From Bifidobacterium minimum (GTDB taxonomy: Bacteria > Actinomycetota > Actinomycetes > Actinomycetales > Bifidobacteriaceae): a stretch of DNA of 64,000 bases. A model generated the notes under the pieces. It searched no databases, was not told the origin of the DNA, and saw nothing but the letters and a program-made list of their open reading frames with translations. The position numbers were made by a program, and so were the translations under genes. The DNA is taken from the NCBI RefSeq assembly GCF_000741645.1, contig NZ_JGZD01000009.1:124001-188000 (forward strand), written 5' to 3'. The number at the start of each line of letters is the position of its first letter. Position 1 is the stretch's first letter. Shown piece after piece: positions 27,582 through 37,476 of this stretch.

Positions 27582-27980
27582 ATGACAATGACAGATCCAA
27601 TCGCAGACATGCTCACGCGTCTGCGCAATGCCAGCGCGGCCAAGCACGAGACTGTGGACATGCCGTATTCGAAGTTCAAGGCGAACATCGCCGAGATCCT
27701 CAAGCGCGAAGGCTACATCAAGGACTTCGGCGCGAAGGAGGCCAAGGTCGGACGCACTCTTGAGCTCACCCTCAAGTACGGTCCCAACGGCGAGCGTTCG
27801 ATTCAGGGAATCAAGCGCATCTCCAAGCCCGGACTTCGGCGCTACGCCAAGTCGGACGCGCTTCCCATGCCGCTCGGCGGACTTGGGGTGGCGATCATCT
27901 CGACAAGCTCGGGACTGCTGACTCAGAAGGAATGCCTCGACAGAGGCATCGGCGGCGAGATCGTCGCCTACGTGTGGTGA
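27582..27980 (+). CDS. rpsH: Ribosomal protein uS8
   Basis: S8, 132 residues, a central-domain 16S rRNA binder and, in E. coli, the spc operon repressor. It opens [22 protein letters not shown] and ends with the signature [26 protein letters not shown], here cited in part. It sits 16 nt before rplF. Confidence 0.97.
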   Translation: MTMTDPIADMLTRLRNASAAKHETVDMPYSKFKANIAEILKREGYIKDFGAKEAKVGRTLELTLKYGPNGERSIQGIKRISKPGLRRYAKSDALPMPLGGLGVAIISTSSGLLTQKECLDRGIGGEIVAYVW

Positions 27981-27996
27981 GAGGAGAGAGCTAAAC

Positions 27997-28536
27997 ATGG
28001 CATCGCATATTGGCAAGCTCCCCGTCGCCATTCCGGCGGGAGTCGAGGTCTCCATCGAGGGACAGCAGTTCTCGGCCAAGGGTCCGAAGGGATCCGACAG
28101 CTACGTGATTCCTGAGGGGATCACCGGTTCCGTGGAGGGTGCGGATATCGTGCTCACCGCGTCCGACGACGAGCGTCCGACACGCGCGCGTCACGGATTG
28201 AGCCGATCGATTATCGCGGGCATGGTTCAGGGCGTTCATCAGGGGTACACCAAGTCCCTTGATATCATCGGAACCGGCTACCGCGCCCAGCTCAAAGGCA
28301 AAAGCGTCGAGTTCTCCCTGGGATACTCGCACACCATCACCGTGAATCCGCCGGAGGGTATCGAGTTCGAGCTCCCGTCCGCGAACCAGATCCTCGTCAA
28401 GGGAACCGACAAGCAGATCGTCGGTCAGGTCGCGGCGAACATTCGCAGGCTTCGTCCTCCCGAGCCCTACAAGGGCAAGGGGATCAAGTACACGGATGAG
28501 CGTATCCGCCGCAAGGCCGGAAAGGCTGGTAAGTGA
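27997..28536 (+). CDS. rplF: Ribosomal protein uL6
   Basis: L6, 179 residues, a two-domain protein near the factor-binding site. Recognised by [19 protein letters not shown] at the start and [25 protein letters not shown] at the end. It follows rpsH by 16 nt and precedes rplR by 1 nt. Confidence 0.97.
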   Translation: MASHIGKLPVAIPAGVEVSIEGQQFSAKGPKGSDSYVIPEGITGSVEGADIVLTASDDERPTRARHGLSRSIIAGMVQGVHQGYTKSLDIIGTGYRAQLKGKSVEFSLGYSHTITVNPPEGIEFELPSANQILVKGTDKQIVGQVAANIRRLRPPEPYKGKGIKYTDERIRRKAGKAGK

Positions 28537-28537
28537 T

Positions 28538-28909
28538 ATGAGCGTCAAGATTTTCGGTAAGGGTACGAAGGTCGCCCGTCTCCGCCGTCATGCCCGTCTC
28601 CGCAAGCGCATCTCCGGAACCGCGGAAAGGCCCCGTCTTGTGGTGACTCGCTCGAACAGGCACATGGTGGCTCAGATCGTCGACGACACCAAGGGCGTGA
28701 CCTTGGTGAGCGCATCCACATTGACCTCCGATTTCCAGGGATTCCAGGGGACCAAGGTCGAGGCCGCCCGCAAGGTCGGCGAGCTTGTCGCCCAGAAGGC
28801 CGCCGCTGCGGGAATCACCACCGTTGTCTTCGATCGCGGTGGCAACAACTACCATGGTCGCGTCGCAGCAGTCGCTGAGGGCGCCCGAGAGGGAGGTCTG
28901 GCACTGTGA
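28538..28909 (+). CDS. rplR: Ribosomal protein uL18
   Basis: L18, 123 residues, a 5S rRNA-binding protein. Motifs: [21 protein letters not shown] and [26 protein letters not shown]. The ATG at 28538 is 1 nt after the rplF stop; a longer frame beginning within rplF is not conserved. Its stop overlaps the GTG start of rpsE by 4 nt. Confidence 0.97.
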   Translation: MSVKIFGKGTKVARLRRHARLRKRISGTAERPRLVVTRSNRHMVAQIVDDTKGVTLVSASTLTSDFQGFQGTKVEAARKVGELVAQKAAAAGITTVVFDRGGNNYHGRVAAVAEGAREGGLAL

Positions 28910-29634
28910 GCGAGAACGTCAACCAGAAGGAAACCCCAGTGGCAGAGGAAACCAGAACCGCAACCGGCGGCGAGGGACGCGGCGAGGACCGTCGCGGTCG
29001 TCGCGGTGGCCAGCGTGGTGACCAGCGTCGTGGCGGCCAGCGCGGACGTCGCGAGGAGAATCGTGGCGACGAGCTTCTCGATCGCGTCGTGACGATCAAC
29101 CGCGTCTCCAAAACGCACAAGGGCGGACGTACGTTCAGCTTCGCGGCCCTTGTGGTCGTCGGGGACGGCAACGGCACCGTCGGAGTGGGTTACGGCAAAT
29201 CTCGGGAGGTCCCCGCGGCGATCGCGAAGGGACAGCTCGACGCCAAGAAGCACATGTTCACGGTTCCCCGCGTCAAGGGAACGGTGACCCATCCGGTGAT
29301 CGGCCATGATTCGGCGGGAACCGTGCTGCTTCGCCCCGCGGCCCCGGGAACCGGCGTTATCGCCGGTGGCGCGGTCCGCGCGGTTATGGAATGCGCCGGC
29401 ATCACGGACATCCTGACCAAGTCAATGGGTTCGCCTACCCCCGTCAACGTGGTCCGCGCCACGGTCGATGCTCTTCGCAGCCTTGAGGAGCCCGAGGAGA
29501 TCGCCGCCCGTCGAGGCATGGCCCTTGACGAGGTCGCTCCCGATTCGATGCTCCGCTCTCGCGCCGAGGGTATCGCCGAAGCGCGTAAGGCCCGTGAGGA
29601 AGCCAAAGCGGCAGAGTCGAAGGATGGTGAGTGA
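28906..29634 (+). CDS. rpsE: Ribosomal protein uS5
   Basis: S5, 242 residues, a decoding-fidelity protein. The core runs from [23 protein letters not shown] to the end of the usual fold ([13 protein letters not shown]). The N-terminal 55 residues are an unusual-looking but actinobacterial-style Glu then Arg/Gly-rich extension ([19 protein letters not shown]). It starts with GTG at 28906, coupled to rplR. Confidence 0.96.
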   Translation: MSENVNQKETPVAEETRTATGGEGRGEDRRGRRGGQRGDQRRGGQRGRREENRGDELLDRVVTINRVSKTHKGGRTFSFAALVVVGDGNGTVGVGYGKSREVPAAIAKGQLDAKKHMFTVPRVKGTVTHPVIGHDSAGTVLLRPAAPGTGVIAGGAVRAVMECAGITDILTKSMGSPTPVNVVRATVDALRSLEEPEEIAARRGMALDEVAPDSMLRSRAEGIAEARKAREEAKAAESKDGE

Positions 29635-29816
29635 TGACCAACCTCAGGATCACATTGGTGCGTGGCGTCGTCAATTCGACCCCACGCCAGAGGGCAACAG
29701 TTCAGACCTTGGGTCTGCACAAGATCGGCCATACCGTCGTCCGTGAAGACACCCCAGCCAACAGGGGACTGGCCAACACGGTGCGTCATTTGGTCACCGT
29801 AGAGGAGGTCGACTGA
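29634..29816 (+). CDS. rpmD: Ribosomal protein uL30
   Basis: L30, 60 residues, a small beta-alpha-beta protein of the 50S subunit. It reads [33 protein letters not shown], here cited in part, the full family pattern. The ATG shares its first base with the rpsE stop (TGATG); a GTG one codon earlier is less likely. Confidence 0.95.
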   Translation: MTNLRITLVRGVVNSTPRQRATVQTLGLHKIGHTVVREDTPANRGLANTVRHLVTVEEVD

Positions 29817-29818
29817 CC

Positions 29819-30277
29819 ATGGCGAACGAGGAACCATCAATTCTGCAGATGCACGATCTGCATCCGGCTCCGGGAGCCAAGAAGGAGAGGATCCGCGTTG
29901 GACGCGGCGAAGGTTCCAAGGGCAAGACCTCGGGGCGTGGCGCCAAGGGAACGAAGAAGCGCTATCAGGTCCGTCCGGGCTTTGAGGGCGGGCAGCTTCC
30001 GCTGTACATGCGTCTTCCCAAGCTCCGTGGATTCCGCAGCCCCTTCAAGAAGGAATTCCAGGTCGTCAACGTTTCGGCGCTGTCCGACCTCTTCCCTCAG
30101 GGCGGCGACATCACCGTCGAGGATCTGGTGTCCAAGGGAGCCGTGCGTTCCGGATATCCGGTTAAGATCCTTGGCGATGGAGAGGCAACGGCCGCTTTCA
30201 ATCTCAAGGGCGTCGTGGCTTCGGCATCCGCTCTTCGCAAGATTGAGGCGGCGGGCGGCTCAGTCGCTCAGAACTGA
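29819..30277 (+). CDS. rplO: Ribosomal protein uL15
   Basis: L15, 152 residues, last gene of the long ribosomal-protein run. It opens with the L15 core HDLHPAPGAKKERIRVGRGEG, then SKGKTSGRGAKG and FEGGQLPLYMRLPKLRGF. It begins 2 nt after rpmD and is followed by a terminator-type hairpin, so secY has its own promoter. Confidence 0.97.
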   Translation: MANEEPSILQMHDLHPAPGAKKERIRVGRGEGSKGKTSGRGAKGTKKRYQVRPGFEGGQLPLYMRLPKLRGFRSPFKKEFQVVNVSALSDLFPQGGDITVEDLVSKGAVRSGYPVKILGDGEATAAFNLKGVVASASALRKIEAAGGSVAQN

Positions 30278-30311
30278 CATCGGCTGAGAAACGGATCGAT
30301 GATAGGAATGC

Positions 30312-30346
30312 GTTCGGCCCCTTCTGGTTTCCGGGAGGGGCCGAAC
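30312..30346 (+). terminator. Hairpin terminator after rplO
   Basis: GTTCGGCCCCT (30312-30322) pairs perfectly with AGGGGCCGAAC (30336-30346). No T-run follows immediately. A -10-like TAGACT at 30402-30407, before secY, fits a new transcription start after this point. Confidence 0.65.
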
Positions 30347-30401
30347 CTGTAACGATATTTGTTGTCGAACCGTGCGTGTGCTCGAGGTAGAGGCGCTACG
30401 G

Positions 30402-30407
30402 TAGACT
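30402..30407 (+). promoter_or_regulatory. Probable -10 box of the secY promoter
   Basis: TAGACT lies about 78 nt before the secY start, directly after the rplO terminator hairpin. No good -35 is visible at 16-18 nt, so the call rests on the -10 match and on position. Confidence 0.4.
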
Positions 30408-30484
30408 CGTGCATCGTGGCCGCTTAAGTAACCGTAGTGGTCCATCCGCGTCACGACAGGCGCAGGACAAGGGAGGAACCCCAG

Positions 30485-31822
30485 GTGAGGACGCTAATCC
30501 AAGCCCTGAGAACCAAAGAGCTTCGCAACAAGATCCTCTTCGTTCTCGGCATCATCGTCATCTATCGCATCGGCTCGTTTATTCCGACGCCGGGCGTTGA
30601 CTATTCGGTCGTGCAGCAGTGCATCAGCACATCGAGTACGACATCCGAGAATTTCGTCGGTCTTGTCAACCTTTTCTCGGGCGGAGCCATGCTCCAGCTG
30701 TCGATCTTTGCTTTGGGAGTCATGCCCTATATCACGGCGTCGATCGTCATCCAGCTTCTCCGCGTGGTCATTCCGCGGTTTGAGGCCCTCCACAAGGAAG
30801 GGCAATCCGGGGAGACGAAGCTGACGCAGTACACCCGATATCTGACGATCGGTCTTGCCGTCCTCCAGTCGACGACGATTCTGGTCACCGCGCGTTCGGG
30901 CGCGCTGTTCAACTATCAGTGCTCGCAGGTCATTCCGGACGGTTCGGTGTGGAACCTCGTGGTCATGGTCCTCGTGATGACCGGCGGAACCGGCCTGATC
31001 ATGTGGATGGCCGAGCTCATCACCGATAAGGGAATCGGACAGGGCATGTCCGTGCTCATCTTTATGTCCATCTGCTCCGGCTTCCTTCCGCAGCTGTGGG
31101 AGATCGGCTGGGGAACCAACGGAACCGACGGCAACTGGTCCAAGTTCGCGATCGTCACCTCCGTTCTTCTGCTGATTCTCATATTCGTTGACTACGTCGA
31201 GTTGTGCCAGCGTCGTATCCCCGTGCAGTACACGCGCCGGATGATCGGTCGCAAGATGTATGGAGGCTCGTCTACCTATCTCCCTCTGAAGATCAACATG
31301 AGCGGCGTCATCCCGCCGATCTTCGCCTCATCCATCCTGGCCATTCCGACGCTTATCGCGCAGTTCGGCAAGAGCGGCCAAAGCTGGGTCACATGGATCA
31401 ACACGAATCTCGCGTCCACGACATCGGTGTGGTACATATCGCTGTATGCGGTGATGATCGTGTTCTTCTGCTTCTTCTACACGTCCATCACATTCAATCC
31501 CGATGAGACGGCCGACAACATGAAGGAATACGGCGGCTTCATTCCCGGGATTCGAGCGGGGAACGCGACGAGCCGGTACCTGAACTACGTCATGAACAGG
31601 CTCAACACCGTCGGTGCGGTCTACCTGCTGTTCGTCGCGCTGATCCCGACCGTCCTCATCATGTGGCTCGAGCTCAACAACAAGCTTCCGTTCGGTGGAA
31701 CGACGATCCTCATCATCGCCGGCGTCGGTTTGGACACGCTTCGTCAGGCGAAGGCCCAGACCGAGCAGTTCCAATACAGCGGATTCCTGTTCAGCAACAC
31801 CTCACATGTAGAAGGACAATGA
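30485..31822 (+). CDS. secY: Preprotein translocase subunit SecY
   Basis: Channel-forming subunit of the Sec translocon, 445 residues with ten hydrophobic helices. Typical segments: YRIGSFIPTPGVDY after helix 1, the plug-region VNLFSGGAMLQLSIFALGVMPYI, and ETADNMKEYGGFIPGIRAG before helix 8. The start is GTG at 30485 with GGGAGG 9 nt upstream; the ATG at 30437 would add a non-conserved leader. Its stop overlaps the region just before adk, so secY-adk form one unit. Confidence 0.96.
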   Translation: MRTLIQALRTKELRNKILFVLGIIVIYRIGSFIPTPGVDYSVVQQCISTSSTTSENFVGLVNLFSGGAMLQLSIFALGVMPYITASIVIQLLRVVIPRFEALHKEGQSGETKLTQYTRYLTIGLAVLQSTTILVTARSGALFNYQCSQVIPDGSVWNLVVMVLVMTGGTGLIMWMAELITDKGIGQGMSVLIFMSICSGFLPQLWEIGWGTNGTDGNWSKFAIVTSVLLLILIFVDYVELCQRRIPVQYTRRMIGRKMYGGSSTYLPLKINMSGVIPPIFASSILAIPTLIAQFGKSGQSWVTWINTNLASTTSVWYISLYAVMIVFFCFFYTSITFNPDETADNMKEYGGFIPGIRAGNATSRYLNYVMNRLNTVGAVYLLFVALIPTVLIMWLELNNKLPFGGTTILIIAGVGLDTLRQAKAQTEQFQYSGFLFSNTSHVEGQ

Positions 31823-31842
31823 CGACGAAAGGGATGCATCCG

Positions 31843-32406
31843 ATGCGACTTCTGATCATGGGACCACAGGGAGTGGGAAAGGGAACGCAGGCCGCGCTGC
31901 TGAGCAGGCATTTCGGCATTCCCGCGATCTCCACGGGCGACATCTTCCGATTCAACCTGAAGAACCACACGCCTCTGGGAGTTCAGGCTCAGGGATACAT
32001 TGACAGGGGTGAGCTGGTTCCGGATGATCTGACCAACTCGATCGTCAAGGACCGGATCGGTCAGGACGATGCCGCGCAGGGGTGGATTCTTGATGGATAT
32101 CCGCGCAACGCCTCCCAGGTCGACGCCTTGGACGCGATGCTGAAGGATCTCGGCACTCCTCTTGACGCCGTGGTGGCGCTCCAGGCGGATCGGGACGTCC
32201 TTCTTCATCGCATCAGTCGGCGCGCTCAGGAGGAGGGACGCTCGGACGACACCCCGGAGGCCATCTTCAGACGGTTGGAGACCTACGAGCGCGAGACGGC
32301 GCCTTTGCTTGCCGTCTATTCCAAGCGCGGCCAGCTGTTGTCCGTTGATGGAACGGGCGACGTCGACGCCATCAGCCAGCGAATAGTCGAGGGGCTGGCG
32401 CATTAG
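31843..32406 (+). CDS. adk: Adenylate kinase (short-LID type)
   Basis: Interconverts AMP + ATP and 2 ADP; 187 residues. It has the P-loop [10 protein letters not shown] near residue 8, STGDIFR for AMP binding, LDGYPRN, and a short LID ([16 protein letters not shown]) with no zinc-binding insert, as in other actinobacteria. The ATG at 31843 is preferred because AAAGGG lies 9 nt upstream; ATGs at 31819 and 31834 are possible but poorly spaced. It is the usual neighbour of secY. Confidence 0.95.
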   Translation: MRLLIMGPQGVGKGTQAALLSRHFGIPAISTGDIFRFNLKNHTPLGVQAQGYIDRGELVPDDLTNSIVKDRIGQDDAAQGWILDGYPRNASQVDALDAMLKDLGTPLDAVVALQADRDVLLHRISRRAQEEGRSDDTPEAIFRRLETYERETAPLLAVYSKRGQLLSVDGTGDVDAISQRIVEGLAH

Positions 32407-32549
32407 AATTCGGCACCGGATGGGAACCTCCTGGATGTCGGAGACGACACGACACGCGGGTAGCTGAAGCTGCCCGCGTGCTTTATCATTGTAATTTGGT
32501 GTGTCTTCGGACATGTCAAGTAATTCATCCGAGGAATGGAACGAGGCCC

Positions 32550-32768
32550 ATGGCAAAAGACGGTGTGATAGAGGTCGAAGGTCAGGTAGTCGAAGCACTG
32601 CCCAACGCGATGTTTCGCGTGGAACTGGAGAACAAGCACATCGTTCTCGCCACCATCTCCGGCAAAATGCGTAAGAATTACATCCGCATTCTGCCGCAGG
32701 ACCGTGTGGTGCTGGAGATGAGCCCATACGACCTCAACCGCGGACGAATTACGTACCGGTACAAGTAA
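32550..32768 (+). CDS. infA: Translation initiation factor IF-1
   Basis: IF-1, 72 residues, standard length, an S1/OB-fold protein that blocks the ribosomal A site during initiation. It opens [27 protein letters not shown] and ends [11 protein letters not shown]. The ATG at 32550 is preceded by GAACGAGG. First gene of an alpha-type cluster: infA-rpmJ-rpsM-rpsK-rpoA-rplQ. Confidence 0.97.
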   Translation: MAKDGVIEVEGQVVEALPNAMFRVELENKHIVLATISGKMRKNYIRILPQDRVVLEMSPYDLNRGRITYRYK

Positions 32769-32783
32769 AGGCAAAGGAAAACC

Positions 32784-32897
32784 ATGAAGGTCAGCCCAAG
32801 CGTGAAGAGGATCTGCGAGAATTGCCGCGTGATCCGGCGTCACGGCCGTGTCATGGTGATCTGCACCAACCCGCGCCACAAGCAGCGCCAAGGCTGA
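32784..32897 (+). CDS. rpmJ: Ribosomal protein bL36
   Basis: L36, 37 residues, starting [14 protein letters not shown] 15 nt after infA. The zinc ligands C11, C14, C27 and H32 are all present, so this is the zinc-binding form. AAAGGAAA lies just before the ATG. Confidence 0.97.
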   Translation: MKVSPSVKRICENCRVIRRHGRVMVICTNPRHKQRQG

Positions 32898-33023
32898 GCA
32901 GATCCCAGCGGCATAACAATACAAGGCGCTAAGTCACAGCATTTGCTGAACCCCGGGGCGCAGGCCCGGGCCGGGAATCCGGAGGACTTGGTGCACGACC
33001 TGCGAAGCAGAAAAGGAATGGCA

Positions 33024-33401
33024 ATGGCACGTCTTGCCGGAGTCGACATCCCCAATGACAAGCGCATCGAAATAGCCCTCACCTACATCTTTGGTGTCGG
33101 GCGGACTCGTGCGAAGGAAACGCTTGCCGCGACCGGTATCAATCCGGATACCCGCGTCAAGGATCTGACGGATGAGCAGCTGATCACACTCCGTGACCAC
33201 CTCGAATCCAATTACAAGATCGAGGGTGATTTGCGTCGAGAGATCGATGCGGATATCCGCCGTAAGATTCAGATCAACTGCTATCAGGGTCTGCGCCACC
33301 GTCGCGGACTTCCTGTTCGCGGGCAGAGGACTAAGACCAATGCGCGTACCCGCAAGGGACCGAAGCGCACAGTGGCCGGAAAGAAGAAGGCCACCAAGTA
33401 A
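33024..33401 (+). CDS. rpsM: Ribosomal protein uS13
   Basis: S13, 125 residues, in the 30S head contacting P-site tRNA and bridge B1. It opens [22 protein letters not shown] and ends with the basic [23 protein letters not shown] tail, here cited in part. The start at 33024 is the family start; AAAAGGA precedes it. A 126-nt spacer separates it from rpmJ. Confidence 0.97.
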   Translation: MARLAGVDIPNDKRIEIALTYIFGVGRTRAKETLAATGINPDTRVKDLTDEQLITLRDHLESNYKIEGDLRREIDADIRRKIQINCYQGLRHRRGLPVRGQRTKTNARTRKGPKRTVAGKKKATK

Positions 33402-33484
33402 TAGGCGGCTCGGTCCGGGCCACGAGGGTCACATCTCATCGTCCGGACAAATAACACAGGTCGATACTCAGGAAACGAGGGTCA

Positions 33485-33883
33485 ATGGCAGCCACGAAGC
33501 AGGCCGCGCGCAAGCCGCGTCGCCGGGACCGCAAATCGGTGCCGGTTGGTCAGGCGCATATCAAATCCACATTCAACAACACGATCATTTCCATCACGGA
33601 TCCGTCCGGTGCCGTGGTGTCCTGGGCCTCAGGCGGCGACGTCGGGTTCAAGGGATCACGTAAATCCACTCCGTACGCGGCCGGCATGGCCGCCGAGTCC
33701 GCGGCGCGCAAGGCCATGGAACATGGGGTGAAGAAGGTCGACGTTTTCGTCAAAGGGCCGGGTTCGGGTCGTGAGACCGCTATCCGCTCCCTCCAGTCCG
33801 CAGGGCTTGAAGTCGGATCCATCACCGATGTCACTCCGCAGGCGCATAACGGGGTTCGTCCCCCCAAGCGCCGTCGCGTCTGA
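33485..33883 (+). CDS. rpsK: Ribosomal protein uS11
   Basis: S11, 132 residues, at the 30S platform. Its motifs [26 protein letters not shown] and [21 protein letters not shown], here cited in part, are standard. The tail [12 protein letters not shown] is intact. It lies 83 nt after rpsM. Confidence 0.97.
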   Translation: MAATKQAARKPRRRDRKSVPVGQAHIKSTFNNTIISITDPSGAVVSWASGGDVGFKGSRKSTPYAAGMAAESAARKAMEHGVKKVDVFVKGPGSGRETAIRSLQSAGLEVGSITDVTPQAHNGVRPPKRRRV

Positions 33884-33962
33884 GCACTACGTCACCCCAA
33901 TTCGTCCAATGTGCCTGCGAACGGTGAGTGCACCACCGCTCAGAGGCTGAAAGGATATCACA

Positions 33963-34958
33963 GTGCTTATTGCACAGCGTCCGACACTTACGGAGGAATC
34001 TCTCACCCCGCAACGCTCGCGTTTTATCTTCGAGCCGCTTGAGCCTGGGTTCGGATATACGCTTGGCAACTCGCTTCGCCGTACTCTTCTGAGCTCCATT
34101 CCCGGCGCCGCCGTCACATCGGTGCGCATCTCAGGGGCTCTGCATGAGTTCACCACGATCCCCGGGGTGGAGGAGGATGTCACCGAGATTCTTCTGAACA
34201 TCAAGGGAATCGTGCTGACAAGCGAGTACGACGAGCCAGTGGTGATGTATCTACGCAAATCCGGGAAGGGTGAGGTCACAGCGGCCGATATCACTCCGCC
34301 GGCAGGCGTCACCGTGGCCAATCCGGAACTGCATATCGCGTCGTTGGCCGAGGACGGCGAGCTTGAGATCGAGTTCACCGTCGAGCGTGGGCGTGGTTAC
34401 GTTCCCGCGCAGCTCAACAAGCAGGACAATGACGAGATAGGCCGAATCCCCGTGGATTCGATCTATTCCCCGGTGCTGAAGGTGAGCTATAAGGTCGAAG
34501 CCACGCGAGTGGAGCAGCGGACCGATTTTGACAAGCTGATACTCGACGTGGAGACCAAGCCGGCGATATCGCCTCGCGATGCGGTCGCCTCGGCGGGATC
34601 GACGCTTGTCGAGCTCTTCGGGCTCTGCAAGGAGCTCAATGCCCAGGCCGAAGGCGTCGAGGTCGGCCCGGCTCCGGTGACCGAGCAGGCCAATCCCGAG
34701 ATGACGGTTCCCATCGAGAATCTCAATCTCACGCAGCGCAGCTACAACTGCCTGAAAAGGGAGGGCATCCACACTGTCGGCGAGCTCGTCTCGCATACGG
34801 AACAGGATCTGCTGGACATTCGCAATTTCGGAATGAAGTCCATCGATGAGGTGAAGGAGAAGCTCCAGACCATGGGGCTGTCGCTGAAAGCCTCTCCGTT
34901 GGGTTTTGACACCAACAATCTGGAGGGTGGCACGTTCTTCTCGCCTGAGGACGAGTAG
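33963..34958 (+). CDS. rpoA: RNA polymerase alpha subunit
   Basis: Alpha subunit, 331 residues. The N-terminal domain (assembly) contains [26 protein letters not shown] near residues 23-48. The C-terminal domain (promoter UP-element and activator contacts) is recognisable by [22 protein letters not shown] and [15 protein letters not shown]. It starts with GTG at 33963 after GAAAGGATATCACA. rplQ follows after 84 nt. Confidence 0.97.
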   Translation: MLIAQRPTLTEESLTPQRSRFIFEPLEPGFGYTLGNSLRRTLLSSIPGAAVTSVRISGALHEFTTIPGVEEDVTEILLNIKGIVLTSEYDEPVVMYLRKSGKGEVTAADITPPAGVTVANPELHIASLAEDGELEIEFTVERGRGYVPAQLNKQDNDEIGRIPVDSIYSPVLKVSYKVEATRVEQRTDFDKLILDVETKPAISPRDAVASAGSTLVELFGLCKELNAQAEGVEVGPAPVTEQANPEMTVPIENLNLTQRSYNCLKREGIHTVGELVSHTEQDLLDIRNFGMKSIDEVKEKLQTMGLSLKASPLGFDTNNLEGGTFFSPEDE

Positions 34959-35042
34959 TCGGGCCTTCGCCACAACAAACCCCGGTGCCGGATGTTCGGG
35001 CCATTGCCCACCTAGCGCCGGGCGATAAGGAGCACACATACC

Positions 35043-35687
35043 ATGCCAACACCAAAGAAGGGCCCGCGTCTGGCCTCAAGCCCCGCCCACGAGCGGCTTA
35101 TGCTCGCGAACATGGCGACGAGTCTGTTTCAGAACGGACACATCACCACGACGCTGCCCAAGGCGAAGCGGCTTCGTCCCCTCGCCGAGCGTCTGTTGAC
35201 CTTCGCGAAAAGGGGTGATCTTCACTCCCGTCGTCGCGTGATGCGGGTCATCCGCAACAAGTCGGTCGTCCACACGTTGTTCACGGACATCGCCGAGCAG
35301 ATGGAGCAGCGTGAGGGTGGATACACCCGCATCGTGAAGATCGCTCCGCGCAAGGGTGATTCCGCGCCACGTGCGATTATCGAGCTCGTCACCGAGCCCC
35401 TCAGCGATAAGAAGGCCGTTGTCGCCGAAGCTGAGTCGGCGACGAAGGCCGCGTCCAAGGATGATGCCGCCGAAGTGACCGCTGCCGCAGATGCCGCGAT
35501 TGCCGAGGGCGTCGCCAAGGATGCCGTCGACCAGGCCGTGGAGGCCAACGACGGCGGTTCGGATGCGTCCGTCGCCAATGAGGCGGCGATCGATCTCAAC
35601 GACGTCGCGAAGAAGGCCGACGAGGCCGAGTCGGATGCCGAGGAGACGGCCGACGTCGCTGACGAGGCCGCGGATGCCGCCAAGTGA
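35043..35687 (+). CDS. rplQ: Ribosomal protein bL17 with long acidic C-terminal tail
   Basis: L17, 214 residues. The first 120 residues are the normal L17 fold ([39 protein letters not shown]). From about residue 125 the protein is an Ala/Asp/Glu-rich tail rich in [15 protein letters not shown] and [14 protein letters not shown] stretches. Such tails occur in other bifidobacteria but are absent from E. coli L17 (about 127 residues). It is followed by a perfect 18-bp hairpin. Confidence 0.95.
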   Translation: MPTPKKGPRLASSPAHERLMLANMATSLFQNGHITTTLPKAKRLRPLAERLLTFAKRGDLHSRRRVMRVIRNKSVVHTLFTDIAEQMEQREGGYTRIVKIAPRKGDSAPRAIIELVTEPLSDKKAVVAEAESATKAASKDDAAEVTAAADAAIAEGVAKDAVDQAVEANDGGSDASVANEAAIDLNDVAKKADEAESDAEETADVADEAADAAK

Positions 35688-35740
35688 TTGCCGTAGGCGA
35701 TCGTCGACGATGATCTGATCATCTGATTTCGTCGGCATTC

Positions 35741-35790
35741 CATCGTCCCGCCGGCATGCCCATGCGCATGCCGGCGGGACGATGCTGTTT
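35741..35790 (+). terminator. Intrinsic terminator after rplQ
   Basis: A perfect 18-bp stem (35741-35758 with 35767-35784) closes an 8-nt loop; CTGTTT follows. It ends the alpha cluster and lies just upstream of the truA -10 box. Confidence 0.8.
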
Positions 35791-35808
35791 CCGGTGGGAT
35801 GGTATTTC

Positions 35809-35821
35809 TATACTGGATTCA
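35809..35821 (+). promoter_or_regulatory. -10 box giving a likely leaderless truA transcript
   Basis: TATACT (35809-35814) is followed by exactly 7 nt and then the truA ATG at 35822. There is no Shine-Dalgarno. The same geometry is found before malQ, the yigZ-family gene and pgm in this window. Confidence 0.6.
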
Positions 35822-36766
35822 ATGCGAGTCAAAATCGAGCTGGGATATGACGGCACCCGATTCCACGGATGGGCGACGCAACCGGGCATGGCGACGGTCC
35901 AGGGAACAGTCGAGGACTGTCTGGCGACCATCCTGCGGGTACGTAGTCACGATCGTGCCGCCGGCTGCGGCCTTGCCGATGGACGCGGCCATGCCGATGG
36001 GCACGGTCCCGATCCGGAACCGATGGGGCGTCTGGTCGTGGCCGGCCGGACGGACGCGGGCGTGCATGCCTCGCATCAGATATGTCACGTCGACGTCGAT
36101 CCCGAGCTCCTTGACGGTGTGGTCGGGCATATGGGCGTCGGCTGGTCCCAGGCGCTGGCGCACAGGATGAATCATATCCTGCCGCCGGACATCAGGATCA
36201 TCAACGTCTCGCAGGCCCCGAAGGGCTTCGACGCGCGATTCTCGGCCCTTGACAGATTGTATGTGTACCGGCTTGCCGACGGATCGGGCGTCGTGGATCC
36301 GCGCCTGAGGGGGTTCGTGGCTTCGTGCGGCCACACGCTTGACGTCGACGTCATGAACGATGTCGCGTCATTGATGATCGGACTGCATGATTTCGGATCC
36401 TTCGCGATCCCCAGTCCTCACGGGACGACCATCCGCAACGTCATCGAAGCCGCATGGCATCGTTGCGACACGGGTGATGGATGCCTTCGTGGCGTCGCCG
36501 GCGACCTCATGGAATTTACCATCAGGGCGGATGCCTTCGCGCACAATATGGTTCGTTCCCTGGTGGGCGCCAGCATCATCGTCGGGTCGGGGAAGCGCGA
36601 TGTCGCATGGTTCTCGTCGAAGCTCGACGTGCCCCGGCGCGAGGGGTTCACGGGGCCGGCCGAGGCGCGGGGGCTGACGCTGGAAAGGGTGAGATATCCT
36701 GATGACGCGTTTCTCGGGTCTCGTGCGGAGTCGGTCAAGGCGCTTCGCACTCTCGATGGTGAATGA
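35822..36766 (+). CDS. truA: tRNA pseudouridine(38-40) synthase TruA
   Basis: Modifies uridines 38-40 in the anticodon arm of tRNAs; 314 residues. The catalytic Asp lies in GRTDAGVHASHQICHV near residue 78. Other marks: RVKIELGYDGTRFHGWATQPG at the start, RFSALDRLYVYRL, and FAHNMVRSLVGASIIVG. Between residues 40 and 68 there is a Gly/Asp/His-rich insertion (DGRGHADGHGPDPEP) made partly by an 18-nt tandem repeat. The start follows a -10 box by 7 nt. Confidence 0.94.
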   Translation: MRVKIELGYDGTRFHGWATQPGMATVQGTVEDCLATILRVRSHDRAAGCGLADGRGHADGHGPDPEPMGRLVVAGRTDAGVHASHQICHVDVDPELLDGVVGHMGVGWSQALAHRMNHILPPDIRIINVSQAPKGFDARFSALDRLYVYRLADGSGVVDPRLRGFVASCGHTLDVDVMNDVASLMIGLHDFGSFAIPSPHGTTIRNVIEAAWHRCDTGDGCLRGVAGDLMEFTIRADAFAHNMVRSLVGASIIVGSGKRDVAWFSSKLDVPRREGFTGPAEARGLTLERVRYPDDAFLGSRAESVKALRTLDGE

Positions 36767-36817
36767 CGCGCCGGGGTTTGACGGTGAAGGTCACGTTGAG
36801 ATTCGACTCGCTTGTGT

Positions 36818-36846
36818 TTGCGCGTCCCCATGTTTATCCGTATACT
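36818..36846 (+). promoter_or_regulatory. Near-consensus promoter of tRNA-Ser(CGA)
   Basis: TTGCGC (36818-36823), 17 nt, TATACT (36841-36846). Transcription should start about 18 nt before the tRNA. Confidence 0.75.
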
Positions 36847-36870
36847 AAGCGAGTTGCCTTGCGCAACGTT

Positions 36871-36956
36871 GGATGAGTGTCCGAGCGGTCTAAGGAGCAC
36901 GCCTCGAAAGCGTGTGAGGACGAAATCCTCCGCGAGTTCGAATCTCGCCTCATCCG
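36871..36956 (+). tRNA. tRNA-Ser (anticodon CGA)
   Basis: The acceptor stem GGATGAG pairs with CTCATCC, with G as discriminator. The anticodon loop is CTCGAAA (anticodon CGA). A long variable arm and the T loop GTTCGAATC confirm a class II serine tRNA. CCA is not encoded. Confidence 0.95.
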
Positions 36957-36960
36957 CGAT

Positions 36961-37005
36961 ACCCCTAGGGAATGGCTGAATACCGCCACTTCCTAGGGTT
37001 TTTAC
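36961..37005 (+). terminator. Rho-independent terminator after tRNA-Ser(CGA)
   Basis: ACCCTAGGGAA and TTCCTAGGGT form the stem arms around a roughly 20-nt loop, and TTTTT follows at once. Confidence 0.8.
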
Positions 37006-37476
37006 GTATAATTTCGATACTTCGCGTGTCATCACGCCACCCCCATCCCGTGGTTGGGCGGTGCCTAGAGTTTCATACAACAAGACGGCACAACTTACTC
37101 GCTGAAGCGGGTAATAATCTCCCATACGTGTGATCTATCCTGTGCATCAAGGAAGAATGAAAAGTGGATGGCAGAGCCCCAGTGCAAAACCGCTCCAGAT
37201 TTCTTCGATTGTGACCGTGGCAGTATTTGTTTGTTTCGTAGTGGATGTTCTGGTTGATCCTGGTGTTCGTCGGTCACCGGTATTTTCCGCCGTTACTTGC
37301 TCATAATCTCGGTTTCCCAGTAACCAATCCACTCCGCATCGCTATCATATCGGCGATCGCAGCGATCGCGTGTCGGATTCTAGCTGCAAGTGCAACGCTG
37401 GGTTTGGGTTATTCTTGATGCGGTGAATGACCGGATGGTTCTATGACTATGCCGGGACGGACGTGAAGGATATTGC
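37006..37476. other. Gene-poor gap after tRNA-Ser(CGA)
   Basis: These 471 nt have lower GC than their surroundings. No frame gives a recognisable protein. Two short minus-strand frames (37095-37277, 37147-37332) look random, and minus-strand sequence around 37290-37400 could be a gene end (frame ending GYWETEIMSK), but with a stop just upstream. A GCGATCGCAGCGATCGC palindrome lies near 37353. No integrase or attachment-site duplication of the tRNA 3' end is visible here. It may be a decayed insertion. Confidence 0.4.

Noticed and set aside
37006..37476. Possible integrase fragment or attachment site next to tRNA-Ser(CGA)
   Set aside because: No integrase motif and no second copy of the tRNA 3' end found by eye in this stretch.
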